A stretch of 64,000 bases of DNA, taken from NCBI GenBank assembly GCA_017461605.1, contig JAFTXN010000006.1, positions 162,216-226,215 of the forward strand, in the 5' to 3' direction. Position numbers and translations under genes: made by a program. This document shows, piece by piece, positions 1 through 8,587 of the stretch; the first letter of the stretch is position 1, and each line of letters begins with the position of its first letter. The stretch comes from Bacteroidaceae bacterium. Its GTDB lineage: Bacteria; Bacteroidota; Bacteroidia; Bacteroidales; Bacteroidaceae. The notes under the pieces are model-generated. The model was not told the origin of the DNA. It did not search any database and saw only the letters and a program-made list of their open reading frames with translations.

Positions 1-597
1 ATAGAGCAAAATTTTCTCACGAATAATTTCGGTAACAAAGAAACGGGCCGGTTTATCCGTCCACTGATCCTTGTCAAAATAAGGAGGACTTTCCGGCAAT
101 AGGCTCTTAATGCGCGACAACACATTGTCCACGTTGAAGCGCGCCTTGGCTGAAATAGGATATATCTCTGCTTCGGGCAAGATTTCCTTCCAAGTGGCCA
201 CAAGTGCTTCCAGTTCTTTCTGATTCGAAAGATCAATCTTATTAATTAGCAGAAGCACCGGCACATTCATCTTAACCACTTTGGCCAGAAATTCACTATT
301 CTTATCGGGCTTTTCAATCACATCGGTAACATAGAGAAGCACATCAGCATCTTTTAATGCCGATTCGGAGAAAGCGAGCATGGATTCTTGCAACTTGTAA
401 TTAGGCTTCAGAACGCCCGGAGTGTCTGAAAATACAATCTGGGCGTCTTCGGAGTTGATGATACCCATGATGCGATGGCGTGTGGTTTGCGCCTTGAATG
501 TTGCAATCGAGATGCGCTCTCCCACAAGGAGATTCATCAAGGTCGACTTTCCCACATTAGGATTTCCTACAATGTTTACAAAACCCGCTTTGTGCAT
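1..597 (-). CDS. era: GTPase Era (3' end outside window)
   Basis: Era binds the 3' end of 16S rRNA and assists 30S subunit maturation at the membrane-cytosol interface. Reading leftward from the ATG at 595-597, 199 codons remain open to the window edge, so the C-terminal KH RNA-binding domain is missing from view. The G domain is clear: P-loop GNPNVGKST at residues 11-19, DTPG (G3) in SDTPGVLKP, and NKID (G4) in LLLINKIDLS. It lies downstream of fabH on the same strand with a weak terminator-like hairpin between them. The usual family length is about 290-300 residues, so about a third is cut off. Identification is firm. Confidence 0.95.
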   Translation of the reverse strand, partial: MHKAGFVNIVGNPNVGKSTLMNLLVGERISIATFKAQTTRHRIMGIINSEDAQIVFSDTPGVLKPNYKLQESMLAFSESALKDADVLLYVTDVIEKPDKNSEFLAKVVKMNVPVLLLINKIDLSNQKELEALVATWKEILPEAEIYPISAKARFNVDNVLSRIKSLLPESPPYFDKDQWTDKPARFFVTEIIREKILLY

Positions 598-620
598 ACC
601 CTGTGTTACTATTGTGTTAG

Positions 621-660
621 AATAAAAGACACGGATGCACGCTGACGCGCCGTCCGTGCC
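621..660 (-). terminator. Hairpin with T-rich tail between fabH and era
   Basis: On the minus strand GCACGGA pairs with TCCGTGT around a CGC/GCG inner stem, and TTTTATT follows. It could end or attenuate fabH transcription before era. The T tract is short, so termination is probably partial. Confidence 0.4.
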
Positions 661-723
661 TTGTTATTATTCGCAGTCTGATGTTTCAGTTTTAATGAAA
701 GCTAAAGAACAATGCAGTTTGCT

Positions 724-1722
724 TTATTGAGCATTGTAGCCCCATTTCAGATATGCAGCCCCCCAAGTAAATCCGGCACCAAATGCCGTCAGCACAAGGT
801 TGTCACCCTTCTTGAGTTGCTTCTCATAATCCCACAAAGCCAAGGGAAGCGTACCGGCCGAGGTGTTACCGTAACGCTGTATATTCAGCATCACTTTTTC
901 CATCGGCAACTCCAGTCTATTAGCCACAGCCTCGATGATACGTACATTGGCCTGGTGAGGAATCACCCATGCGATGTTATCCTTATTAAGCCCGTTGCGC
1001 TCAGCAATCAACGCACTGGCATCGCTCATGTTTGTAACCGCAAACTTGAACACTGTACGACCTTCTTGGTGCAAATAGTGCATACGATGATCGATAGTGA
1101 AATAGCTGGGCGAGCAAACTGAACCACCGGCCTTCATGCAGAGGAACGGAAGTCCCTTACCATCGGTGCGGAGATAAGAATCCTTCCAGCCGAGATCTTC
1201 TGTGGTAGGTTCTACCAGAACCGCAGCAGCCCCATCACCAAAGATGGGACACGTTGCACGATCTGTGTAATCCACGATGCTTGACATCTTGTCGGCACCG
1301 CAAACCACAATTTTCTTGTATCTGCCACTCTGTATCATGCCGGCCGCCACATCCATGGCAAACAAGAAGCCACAGCATGCAGCCTGCATATCAATGGTAA
1401 ATGCGTTTTTCATTCCCAAGCGCCCTACCACGATACTGGAAGTGGTAGGAAAATGATAGTCCGGGGTTGTTGTGGCCACCAACAAGCAGTCCACTTCTTG
1501 AGGATCGGTTCCAGTCTTCTCAAGCAACTGCTTCACCGCTTTACGCGCCATATAGCTGGTCCCCAATCCTTCTTCATTAAGAATTCGACGTTCCTTAACA
1601 CCGATTCGAGTCATGATCCATTCATCATTGGTATCGACCATACGTGCCAATTCGTCGTTGTTAAGAATATACTCGGGCACATAACCACCCACACCGGTAA
1701 TTACTGCATTTATCTTTTCCAT
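724..1722 (-). CDS. fabH: 3-oxoacyl-[acyl-carrier-protein] synthase III
   Basis: FabH starts fatty acid synthesis by condensing an acyl-CoA primer with malonyl-ACP in the cytosol. The 332-residue length is normal. The thiolase-fold catalytic triad is complete: Cys116 in QAACCGF (a second Cys follows at 117), His256 in WVIPHQAN and Asn286 in RYGNTSAG. The C-terminal [10 protein letters not shown] motif is typical. The start [16 protein letters not shown] fits the family N-terminus. It follows rpmF and precedes era, the conserved Bacteroidales order that couples lipid and ribosome genes. The primer cannot be deduced from sequence; branched-chain primers are common in this order. Confidence 0.96.
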   Translation of the reverse strand: MEKINAVITGVGGYVPEYILNNDELARMVDTNDEWIMTRIGVKERRILNEEGLGTSYMARKAVKQLLEKTGTDPQEVDCLLVATTTPDYHFPTTSSIVVGRLGMKNAFTIDMQAACCGFLFAMDVAAGMIQSGRYKKIVVCGADKMSSIVDYTDRATCPIFGDGAAAVLVEPTTEDLGWKDSYLRTDGKGLPFLCMKAGGSVCSPSYFTIDHRMHYLHQEGRTVFKFAVTNMSDASALIAERNGLNKDNIAWVIPHQANVRIIEAVANRLELPMEKVMLNIQRYGNTSAGTLPLALWDYEKQLKKGDNLVLTAFGAGFTWGAAYLKWGYNAQ

Positions 1723-1819
1723 TTCTTCTGTCTTTTTGTCGGGCAGCGTTTATCACCATTTCAAGCGAGGCTTTCTCACCTCAGCATGAAGCCGACCGAC
1801 GATTGAGAATAATTAAATG

Positions 1820-1867
1820 AAAAAAACGAGTAGACGAGCACCATCCTGATGGGTTCGTTCACTCGTT
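1820..1867 (-). terminator. Terminator downstream of rpmF
   Basis: On the minus strand AACGAGT pairs with ACTCGTT around an inner ACGA...TCGT/CCAT-ATGG stem, and a run of T follows. It sits between rpmF and fabH, so it may limit read-through into fabH. Confidence 0.6.
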
Positions 1868-1893
1868 AATTTCAATGCTTGCTTGCAGCCGTT

Positions 1894-2076
1894 TTATGCT
1901 TCTTCCTTCTCGATGGCCAACTTGCCACGATAGTATCCGCAAGTGGGACATACTGTGTGGTAGATGTGCCATGCACCGCAGTTGGCGCAGAGTGCCAATG
2001 TAGGAGCTACTGCCTTATCGTGAGTTCTGCGCTTCAAGGTACGAGTCTTCGACTGTCTTCTTTTAGGATGTGCCAT
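1894..2076 (-). CDS. rpmF: 50S ribosomal protein L32, zinc-binding type
   Basis: A 60-residue large-subunit ribosomal protein starting MAHPKRRQSKTR, the universal L32 N-terminus. Four cysteines form the zinc ribbon (Cys30, Cys33, Cys43, Cys46), so this is the zinc-containing version. It lies 34 bp downstream of yceD on the same strand, the usual partner order, and before fabH. The strong hairpin after it suggests it is often the 3' end of a yceD-rpmF transcript. Confidence 0.98.
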   Translation of the reverse strand: MAHPKRRQSKTRTLKRRTHDKAVAPTLALCANCGAWHIYHTVCPTCGYYRGKLAIEKEEA

Positions 2077-2110
2077 TGTCTTTTATTCTTTATATTATTA
2101 GTAATTCTTT

Positions 2111-2605
2111 TTAGTATTCTTCGCTTTCTGTATCTTCGTCTTCCACTTCTTCCATCTTGATCTGCTCAAGCATTTCGCTGTTGCAGTCTTCGGGACGATG
2201 CACGCGCTGCATAGGTAGTGCCAATGCTATCATTTCGTAGAGTTCCCAAGCGTAGTTGTATTCTGTCGCTCTCGGAGAAATCATCACCACATCGCTATCC
2301 GCCACTTCTGCAGCGAGCTCGTTATCCTCATAACATAAGCGGAGACTATCCTCACCCTCTACCTTCGTTTCCATTTCCTCCAAACAGCGATCGCATAGCA
2401 CTCGCACAGCACCACTGAAACTGAAGTTCAAACGAAAGATCTCGCCGGCTACTTCACGGACAACCATATTCACCTTTACTTCACCGCCCAAGATTTCATC
2501 CTGATCCAATTCCGAGAAGAATGCATCTCCCACGCTGAATTCCAGCGAGCAGGCGGTACGACTAATGTCCTTAAGGCTTATTTTCAGCTTGTCCACTCCA
2601 TGCAT
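2111..2605 (-). CDS. yceD: YceD family (DUF177) protein
   Basis: A 164-residue DUF177/YceD protein, a family almost always encoded just upstream of rpmF and linked to 23S rRNA or large-subunit accumulation. A CxxC pair is visible (Cys71 and Cys74 in LCDRCLEEM) and the C-terminus is very acidic. A near-perfect promoter places the -7 box only 8 bases before the ATG, so the mRNA is probably leaderless or nearly so. No in-frame ATG lies close downstream, which supports the start given. The family is firm; the molecular role is known only by association. Confidence 0.88.
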   Translation of the reverse strand: MHGVDKLKISLKDISRTACSLEFSVGDAFFSELDQDEILGGEVKVNMVVREVAGEIFRLNFSFSGAVRVLCDRCLEEMETKVEGEDSLRLCYEDNELAAEVADSDVVMISPRATEYNYAWELYEMIALALPMQRVHRPEDCNSEMLEQIKMEEVEDEDTESEEY

Positions 2606-2613
2606 AGCGGCTG

Positions 2614-2644
2614 CAAAGTTAGAATTTTCTCATAAGTTAGCAAA
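2614..2644 (-). promoter_or_regulatory. Promoter of yceD-rpmF-fabH-era
   Basis: On the minus strand TTTG at 2641-2644 is followed after exactly 19 bases by TAACTTTG at 2614-2621, a full match to the Bacteroidetes -33/-7 consensus. The start codon comes 8 bases after the -7 box. Confidence 0.75.
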
Positions 2645-2795
2645 GTCATACAAGCATATTTTTTTACTATCGTCAACACTTAGGCAAAAACTTTGTCAGA
2701 AAACACGCTCAACTGCATAGAACCGGCGTAACCGCTACAACCATCAACCAATCCTCGCAAAGCATACCTATCGCGAAAGAAAGCTTTCTTATTTT

Positions 2796-2826
2796 TTTGA
2801 AAAAGGCAAAAAAGCCTGTATCTTGC
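2796..2826 (+). promoter_or_regulatory. Promoter of tnaA
   Basis: TTTG at 2796-2799, 19 bases, then TATCTTGC at 2819-2826 (one mismatch to TAnnTTTG). This would give a leader of about 90 bases. With the divergent yceD promoter it fills the 320-bp gap 2606-2925. I see no TnaC-like leader peptide there. Confidence 0.5.
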
Positions 2827-2925
2827 GAGCCAAAAGGAGAGCGATAAGCTTTGACTTGCTGCAACTGCATCGCCACATCGCCACCCATGGTCTGCACATT
2901 TTTAACCTTATAATACCTAATTACT

Positions 2926-4305
2926 ATGGAAATACCCTTTGCCGAATCTTGGAAAATCAAGATGGTGGAACCCATCCGAAAGAGCACCCGCGAGGAGCGT
3001 GAGCGCTGGATGAAGGAGGCCGATTACAATCTGTTCCAACTGAAATCCGATCAAGTGTATATCGACTGCCTAACCGACTCCGGCACCGGTGCCATGAGCG
3101 ATCGCCAATGGGCTGCAATGATGATGGGCGACGAGAGTTACGCAGGCTCATCTTCGTTCTTCCAGCTGAAAGACACTATCGAGCGTCTGACAGGCTTCAA
3201 CTACGTCATCCCGACCCACCAGGGCCGCGCAGCGGAGAACGTTCTATTCAGTCATTTGGTCACCGCCGGCGCCGTCATTCCCGGAAACTCCCACTTCGAC
3301 ACCACTAAGGGGCACATCGAAAGCCGCAAAGCCGTGGCGCTGGACTGCACCATCGACGAAGCCAAAAACACACAACTAGAAATCCCGTTCAAGGGCAATG
3401 TAGATCCGAAAAAGTTGGAAGAAGCCTTGCAACAATATGGCGACAAAATTCCGTTCATCATCATCACCATCACCAACAATACCGCCGGAGGACAACCGGT
3501 TTCGATGCAAAATCTTCGCGAAGTGCGTGCCTTGGCCGACAAATACGGGAAGCGTGTCATCTACGACTCAGCTCGTTTTGTGGAAAATGCTTATTTCATC
3601 AAGACACGCGAAGTGGGCTATGCCGACAAGAGCATCAAGGAGATTGTGAAGGAGACCTTTGCGCTGGCCGACGGCATGACGATGTCTTCCAAAAAGGACG
3701 GTCTTGTGAACATGGGCGGTTTCATAGCCACACGTCACGAGGACTGGTACGAAGGAGCCAAGAAGTATTGCATCCCCTTTGAGGGCTATCTCACCTATGG
3801 CGGAATGAACGGACGCGACATGGCAGCACTGGCTGTCGGATTGGAGGAAAACACCGAACTCGACAATATCGAGACACGCATCCGGCAGGTGCAATATCTC
3901 GCAGCGCGTCTTGACGAGTACGGCATACCTTACCAACGTCCCGTGGGCGGCCACGCCCTATTCATCGATGCCGACCGCGTGCTGTCGAATGTTCCGAAAG
4001 AGGAATTTCCGGCACAGACTTTGGCCATCGAACTCTATCTGGAAGCCGGCATCCGCGGTTGCGAAATCGGTTATATCCTGGCCGACCGCGACCCCGTAAC
4101 ACGCGAAAACCGCTTCGGCGGACTCGACCTGTTGCGCCTCTGCATTGCACGTCGCGTCTACACTAACAATCACATGGACGTGATTGCGGCTGCACTGAAG
4201 AATGTGTACGATCGTCGCGACAGCATTAAGCACGGTGTGAAAATTGTTTGGGAAACCGAGCTGATGCGCCACTTCACTGTTAAACTGGCACGCATCGAAG
4301 AGTAA
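2926..4305 (+). CDS. tnaA: Tryptophanase (tryptophan indole-lyase)
   Basis: A PLP enzyme that splits L-tryptophan into indole, pyruvate and ammonia. The 459-residue length fits the tryptophanase/tyrosine phenol-lyase family. The PLP lysine is Lys257 in SSKKDG, and LTDSGTGAMSD and IPTHQGRAAEN are conserved. Residues that separate the two enzymes point to tryptophanase: Asp125 in FDTTKGH (Thr in tyrosine phenol-lyase) and Ile381 in CEIG (Arg in tyrosine phenol-lyase). An in-frame Met at residue 13 is an alternative start. The gene has its own promoter and is followed by bcp after 72 bp. Indole production is inferred, not shown. Confidence 0.9.
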   Translation: MEIPFAESWKIKMVEPIRKSTREERERWMKEADYNLFQLKSDQVYIDCLTDSGTGAMSDRQWAAMMMGDESYAGSSSFFQLKDTIERLTGFNYVIPTHQGRAAENVLFSHLVTAGAVIPGNSHFDTTKGHIESRKAVALDCTIDEAKNTQLEIPFKGNVDPKKLEEALQQYGDKIPFIIITITNNTAGGQPVSMQNLREVRALADKYGKRVIYDSARFVENAYFIKTREVGYADKSIKEIVKETFALADGMTMSSKKDGLVNMGGFIATRHEDWYEGAKKYCIPFEGYLTYGGMNGRDMAALAVGLEENTELDNIETRIRQVQYLAARLDEYGIPYQRPVGGHALFIDADRVLSNVPKEEFPAQTLAIELYLEAGIRGCEIGYILADRDPVTRENRFGGLDLLRLCIARRVYTNNHMDVIAAALKNVYDRRDSIKHGVKIVWETELMRHFTVKLARIEE

Positions 4306-4377
4306 GCAAAGCCTTTATTCATAAGGAAAGCCTCAACACATGAGCGCATTCCCTCCCTTATAAATATATAATATTGT

Positions 4378-4848
4378 ATGAACATCGGAGACCGCATTCC
4401 CGACATACTTGGCATCGACCAAGACGGAAAAGAGATCAAGAGTAGCGATTACCGCGGCCGCAAGCTCATTTTATATAGTTACCCCAAGGCTAATACGCCC
4501 GGGTGCACCGCAGAAGCATGCTCATTGCAGAGCCATAGGGCCGAACTCGAAGCGGCCGGCTACGCCATTCTCGGAGTAAGCAAGGACAAATCGGCACTTC
4601 AGAAGAAGTTTGCCGAAACTCACGGACTGACTTTTCCACTCATCGCTGACACCGAGACCACCTTGCTACAGCAGTTGGGCTGCTGGGGCGAGAAGGTGGC
4701 TTGCGGACGGCGCACCATCGGGACGCTACGCACTACTTATCTTGTGAACGAAGAGGGCTTGGTCGAAAAAATATTCACACCCAAGGAAATCAAAACCAAG
4801 ATTCACGCTGAACAAATCCTGAAGTACATTCATTCCGATAAAGAATAA
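4378..4848 (+). CDS. bcp: Bcp/PrxQ-type thiol peroxidase
   Basis: A cytosolic peroxiredoxin that reduces hydroperoxides using thioredoxin. It is 156 residues long, the usual size. The peroxidatic Cys43 lies in NTPGCTAEAC and the resolving Cys48 five residues later, the typical atypical-2-Cys PrxQ arrangement. N-terminal IGDRIPDILGIDQDG is characteristic. It follows tnaA on the same strand and is closed by a strong terminator. The trxB gene 3.7 kb downstream could supply its reducing system. Confidence 0.93.
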   Translation: MNIGDRIPDILGIDQDGKEIKSSDYRGRKLILYSYPKANTPGCTAEACSLQSHRAELEAAGYAILGVSKDKSALQKKFAETHGLTFPLIADTETTLLQQLGCWGEKVACGRRTIGTLRTTYLVNEEGLVEKIFTPKEIKTKIHAEQILKYIHSDKE

Positions 4849-4965
4849 CCATCGTCGGCCATATTACCGAAACAGAGACAAGCACTTGCAGGCTGTACAG
4901 AATTGATAGCATGCTCTATACGGTCATCCTTATAAATTCCATAGCAGTACCCGACAACACTATCA

Positions 4966-5004
4966 AGAGCTGCCGAATGCCCCGTCTTCGGCAGCTCTTT
5001 TTTT
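4966..5004 (+). terminator. Terminator after bcp
   Basis: A perfect 12-bp stem, AGAGCTGCCGAA with TTCGGCAGCTCT, 9-base loop, followed directly by six T. A strong intrinsic terminator. Confidence 0.9.
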
Positions 5005-5014
5005 CGTCCGCATG

Positions 5015-5100
5015 GTGTAAAATCCTGCAAGGCGTTCTGAAAATTCTGCAGTGCTTGCAGAAAATCGAGAACGCCTTGCAGAAAGTTGCGCTTCCGCAAT
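5015..5100 (+). repeat. 22-bp-period palindromic array A
   Basis: Units begin at 5015, 5037, 5059 and 5080 (22, 22, 21 bases and a partial). They carry AT-rich palindromic cores such as GAAAATTC joined by linkers like TGCAAGGCGTT and TGCAGTGCTT. The first unit closely matches the first unit of array B at 26368. It lies in the 526-bp gap 4849-5374 between the bcp terminator and the ftsK promoter; I see no gene in that gap. Confidence 0.65.
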
Positions 5101-5232
5101 AAAAGGAGCAGCCCCCACGAAGCGCATCACAAGCGACGACCCAAGAGTTCATCTCCCCTCACGAGGAGAACACATTTCCCGGCAAAAGATGTTTCGCTCC
5201 GTTTTTTTTCGCACACAAACCCATTGTAGCAC

Positions 5233-5263
5233 TTTGCCAATCGCACCGCTTAATGTATCTTTG
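5233..5263 (+). promoter_or_regulatory. Promoter of ftsK
   Basis: TTTG at 5233-5236, 19 bases, TATCTTTG at 5256-5263: a full consensus match. The leader to ftsK is about 105 bases and probably drives ftsK-lolA-trxB. Confidence 0.75.
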
Positions 5264-5374
5264 CCAAGCAAAAAAACAAACGAACCCACTCAGGCCGGAG
5301 TCATCCGGCCTTGTGCCTTTTGTCTATAATGACGGTTCGTCTACTACCTATACACATCAAGACGTTATCACTCA

Positions 5375-7858
5375 ATGGCCAAGAAAACCACGACCACACA
5401 TAAACCACAAAAAGCTGCCACGAAGAAAGGCGGCCCATCGAAAATAGGAAAACTGATGTCCAATTTCGGCAGTTGGAAGGAGTTGCTACAAGGCGACACC
5501 TTGCGCTTTGTCTTCGGGCTTCTGTTGCTCATCACTGCCCTGTTCATGCTGTTGGCATTTACTTCCAACTTCTTCACCGGTCACATGGACCAAGCCGGCT
5601 GCGAGGCCGGTTCACTGGAGAACGCGGCAAACTATGGTGGCAACCTCGGAGCACGTGTAGCCTATTACTTCATGCACGACTGCTTCGGAGCATGCGCTTT
5701 CTTCATCCCAATCTTCATGATTTTCACCAGTATGAAGCTGATGCGTGCATACAAGGTGCGCTTATGGAAATGGTTTCTCAACTGTAGCATCTTGATGGTG
5801 TGGGGATCGATCACCCTGAGTCTGATCCAGAACACCCTGCTCAGCAATGCTGTCGACCTGCCTTTCCCTCTGGGTGGCGGACACGGCGACTACATTTATG
5901 CCGAGCTGAAGAAAGCCATCGGCACACCCATGACTTACATCCTCATGATAGCCTCAGCCATTTGCTATCTCATTTATATCAGCCGCGAGACCATCAACGT
6001 GGTACGTAAGTTGCTCAATCCGCAAGATCTCATCAAGAAACACCTTCCGCACAAAGACAAATCCACAAACGGGGAAGAAGAAAACACGGACAACGATCAC
6101 GTTGTAAATGAGGAGGAAGAAGAAAGCGAACACACTCCCAACGATGACGTGCCCGTAACCGTGGAACTCAGTACCGAGACCGGCAACGAGAGAGACACTG
6201 CTTTGGTGCTCGAAACACCCGAAGTTGAAGCAGCAACACCGACCGATAAAACCGAAGCCCCCACTCCGCAACCCGACTTCAACATTGAAGCCGTAAACAA
6301 AGAGGAGGAAGCTGGTGGTAAAACCGTAGAAGATGTAAGCAAGCTTGAGCCATATGATCCGCGAAAGGACTTGGAATTCTACAAATTCCCCCATCTCGAC
6401 CTGCTGAAGAAATACGGCGAAGATGCTCCAACTGTCGACATGGCCGAACAGAATGCCAACCGCGACCGTATCATCTCCATTCTGCGCAGTTTCGGCGTGG
6501 AGATAGCCAGCATCCGCGCCACCCTCGGCCCCACCATCACCCTTTACGAAATAACCCCGGCCAGCGGTGTGCGTATCAGTAAGATCCGAAATCTTGAGGA
6601 CGATATCGCCTTGAGCCTCTCAGCCCTGGGCATCCGCATCATTGCCCCCATTCCGGGCAAGGGAACCATCGGTATTGAGGTCCCCAACAAGAATCCGCGC
6701 ATCGTGTCGATGGAGAGCATCCTCAATTCCAAGAAATTCCAGGAGACAACCTTCGATCTCCCCATTGCTCTCGGAAAGACCATCACCAACGAGGTATTTA
6801 TGGTCGATCTGGCCAAGATGCCCCACTTGCTCGTGGCAGGTGCTACCGGACAAGGTAAATCTGTCGGCCTCAACGCTATCATCTCCTCCCTGCTCTACAA
6901 GAAGCATCCTGCCGAACTCAAATTTGTCATGGTCGACCCCAAGAAAGTGGAATTCAGCATGTACTCTCCCCTGCTCCACCACTTCTTGGCCAAGATACCG
7001 GGCGATGACGACGCTATCATCACCGACGTAACCAAAGTGGTGCAGACACTCAAGAGCCTCTGCCAGGTAATGGACAGCCGTTACGACCTGCTCAAAGCCG
7101 CTCGCGCCAAGAACATCAAGGAATACAATGCCAAGTTCAAGGCTCGCCAGCTCAATCCGGAGAAAGGCCATGAGTTCATGCCCTACATCGTTGTGATTAT
7201 CGACGAGTTTGGTGACCTTATCATGACCGCCGGCAAGGAGATCGAGCTCCCCATTGCCCGTATCGCCCAATTGGCTCGCGCCGTCGGCATACACATGGTG
7301 ATAGCCACACAGCGCCCCACCACCAACATCATCACCGGTACCATCAAAGCAAACTTCCCGGCACGCATGGCATTCCGTGTCAGCGCATCCGTCGACAGTA
7401 AGACCATTCTGGACCGACCGGGTGCTCACCAGCTCATCGGCCGAGGCGATATGCTCTTCTTGGCCGGTAGCGATCCGGTGCGTGTGCAGTGCGCATTTGT
7501 CGATACACCGGAAATTGAAGACATCAATGCCTTCATCGGCACACAACAAGGCTACCTCACTCCCTACGAACTGCCGGAAGTAATGGCTGAGGGCGACAAT
7601 GAGGGCGGCAGCAAGGACATCGACATGAACAACCTCGACCCGATGTTTGCTGAAGCTGCACGCCTCATTGTGGTGCACCAACAAGGCAGCACCTCTCTCA
7701 TACAGCGAAAGTTCGCCATCGGATACAACCGCGCCGGCCGCTTGATGGATCAGCTCGAGAGAGCCGGAGTGGTGGGTCCGGCACAAGGCAGCAAGCCCCG
7801 CGAAGTGCTCTGCGCAGACGAGTTGGCACTCGAGAATCTGCTCAGCGGTTTGATGTAA
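5375..7858 (+). CDS. ftsK: DNA translocase FtsK/SpoIIIE
   Basis: A membrane-anchored motor that pumps chromosome ends through the division septum. The 827-residue protein has about four transmembrane helices in residues 45-205, an acidic Glu/Pro/Thr-rich linker at about 220-310, the RecA-like motor with Walker A GATGQGKS at 489-496 and Walker B VVIIDEFGDL, and a C-terminal winged-helix gamma domain (about 755-815) that in other FtsKs reads orienting DNA sequences. The start is preceded by a good promoter. It heads the ftsK-lolA-trxB gene run. A long reading frame opposite it is only a codon-usage shadow. Confidence 0.96.
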   Translation: MAKKTTTTHKPQKAATKKGGPSKIGKLMSNFGSWKELLQGDTLRFVFGLLLLITALFMLLAFTSNFFTGHMDQAGCEAGSLENAANYGGNLGARVAYYFMHDCFGACAFFIPIFMIFTSMKLMRAYKVRLWKWFLNCSILMVWGSITLSLIQNTLLSNAVDLPFPLGGGHGDYIYAELKKAIGTPMTYILMIASAICYLIYISRETINVVRKLLNPQDLIKKHLPHKDKSTNGEEENTDNDHVVNEEEEESEHTPNDDVPVTVELSTETGNERDTALVLETPEVEAATPTDKTEAPTPQPDFNIEAVNKEEEAGGKTVEDVSKLEPYDPRKDLEFYKFPHLDLLKKYGEDAPTVDMAEQNANRDRIISILRSFGVEIASIRATLGPTITLYEITPASGVRISKIRNLEDDIALSLSALGIRIIAPIPGKGTIGIEVPNKNPRIVSMESILNSKKFQETTFDLPIALGKTITNEVFMVDLAKMPHLLVAGATGQGKSVGLNAIISSLLYKKHPAELKFVMVDPKKVEFSMYSPLLHHFLAKIPGDDDAIITDVTKVVQTLKSLCQVMDSRYDLLKAARAKNIKEYNAKFKARQLNPEKGHEFMPYIVVIIDEFGDLIMTAGKEIELPIARIAQLARAVGIHMVIATQRPTTNIITGTIKANFPARMAFRVSASVDSKTILDRPGAHQLIGRGDMLFLAGSDPVRVQCAFVDTPEIEDINAFIGTQQGYLTPYELPEVMAEGDNEGGSKDIDMNNLDPMFAEAARLIVVHQQGSTSLIQRKFAIGYNRAGRLMDQLERAGVVGPAQGSKPREVLCADELALENLLSGLM

Positions 7859-7892
7859 TTTCATCCTAAAAGAACAACAAAACATACATCTT

Positions 7893-8528
7893 ATGAAAAC
7901 AAAAGTATTTCTCATAGTCCTCCTCGCCATGGGTTTGTATGCAGGAAACGCCTCCGCACAAACAGCTCGCAACATCCTCGACAAGACATCGGCCAAGCTC
8001 AACAAAGGAGGCATACAAGCCGATTTCGAACTCACCACTTTCAAGGGAACAAGCCAACAAGGCGGAACAAGCGGAAGCATCAACGTGCAAGGAAACAAAC
8101 TCCGCATCGAAGCTCAGGAAATGACATTGTGGTACGATGGCAAAACACAATGGACACTCATGAAAGGCACCAACGAAGTGAACATCAGTACGCCCGAAGA
8201 GGAAGAATCGCAGCCCATGAACCCGTACGTCTTTGTCAATCTCTACAAGAAGGGCTACCACCTCTCAATGAAAGACGCTACCTACCAAGGAACCGTTTGT
8301 CACGAAGTGCGCATGCTCGCACAAAATGCCCAAGCCCCCATACAGGAAATGCTCATTACCATCAGCAAGACCACCCTGCTGCCACAGAGCATCCGTATCC
8401 GCCAGGGCAAAAACGGATGGACACGCATTCGCGTCAGCCGCCTCAGCACCGGTAAACACTGGAAGGAGGGACACTTCCGCTTTAACGAGCAAGAGCATCC
8501 CGACATCGAAGTTATCGATCTGCGATAA
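7893..8528 (+). CDS. LolA-like outer-membrane lipoprotein carrier
   Basis: A 211-residue exported protein with a signal peptide ending near NASA-QTA (about residue 23). The rest resembles the LolA/LolB beta-sandwich family, which ferries lipoproteins across the periplasm: 'ARNILDKTSAKL' then alternating strands including LRIEAQEMTLWYDGKTQW. It starts 34 bp after ftsK and precedes trxB, an arrangement common in Bacteroidales. Substrate lipoproteins cannot be told. It is more divergent from enteric LolA than a simple orthologue, so I give no symbol. Confidence 0.82.
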   Translation: MKTKVFLIVLLAMGLYAGNASAQTARNILDKTSAKLNKGGIQADFELTTFKGTSQQGGTSGSINVQGNKLRIEAQEMTLWYDGKTQWTLMKGTNEVNISTPEEEESQPMNPYVFVNLYKKGYHLSMKDATYQGTVCHEVRMLAQNAQAPIQEMLITISKTTLLPQSIRIRQGKNGWTRIRVSRLSTGKHWKEGHFRFNEQEHPDIEVIDLR

Positions 8529-8587
8529 CGCGGCACCAACTCTCACCACAGACATCGAGAACACATATAATAATTATATATAGCATT

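Noticed and set aside
2709-2987. 92-codon minus-strand ORF in the tnaA upstream region
   Set aside because: It overlaps the tnaA promoter and start on the opposite strand and has no family resemblance.
2926-4305. Tyrosine phenol-lyase
   Set aside because: The residues that bind the phenol group (Thr and Arg in that enzyme) are Asp125 and Ile381 here, as in tryptophanase.
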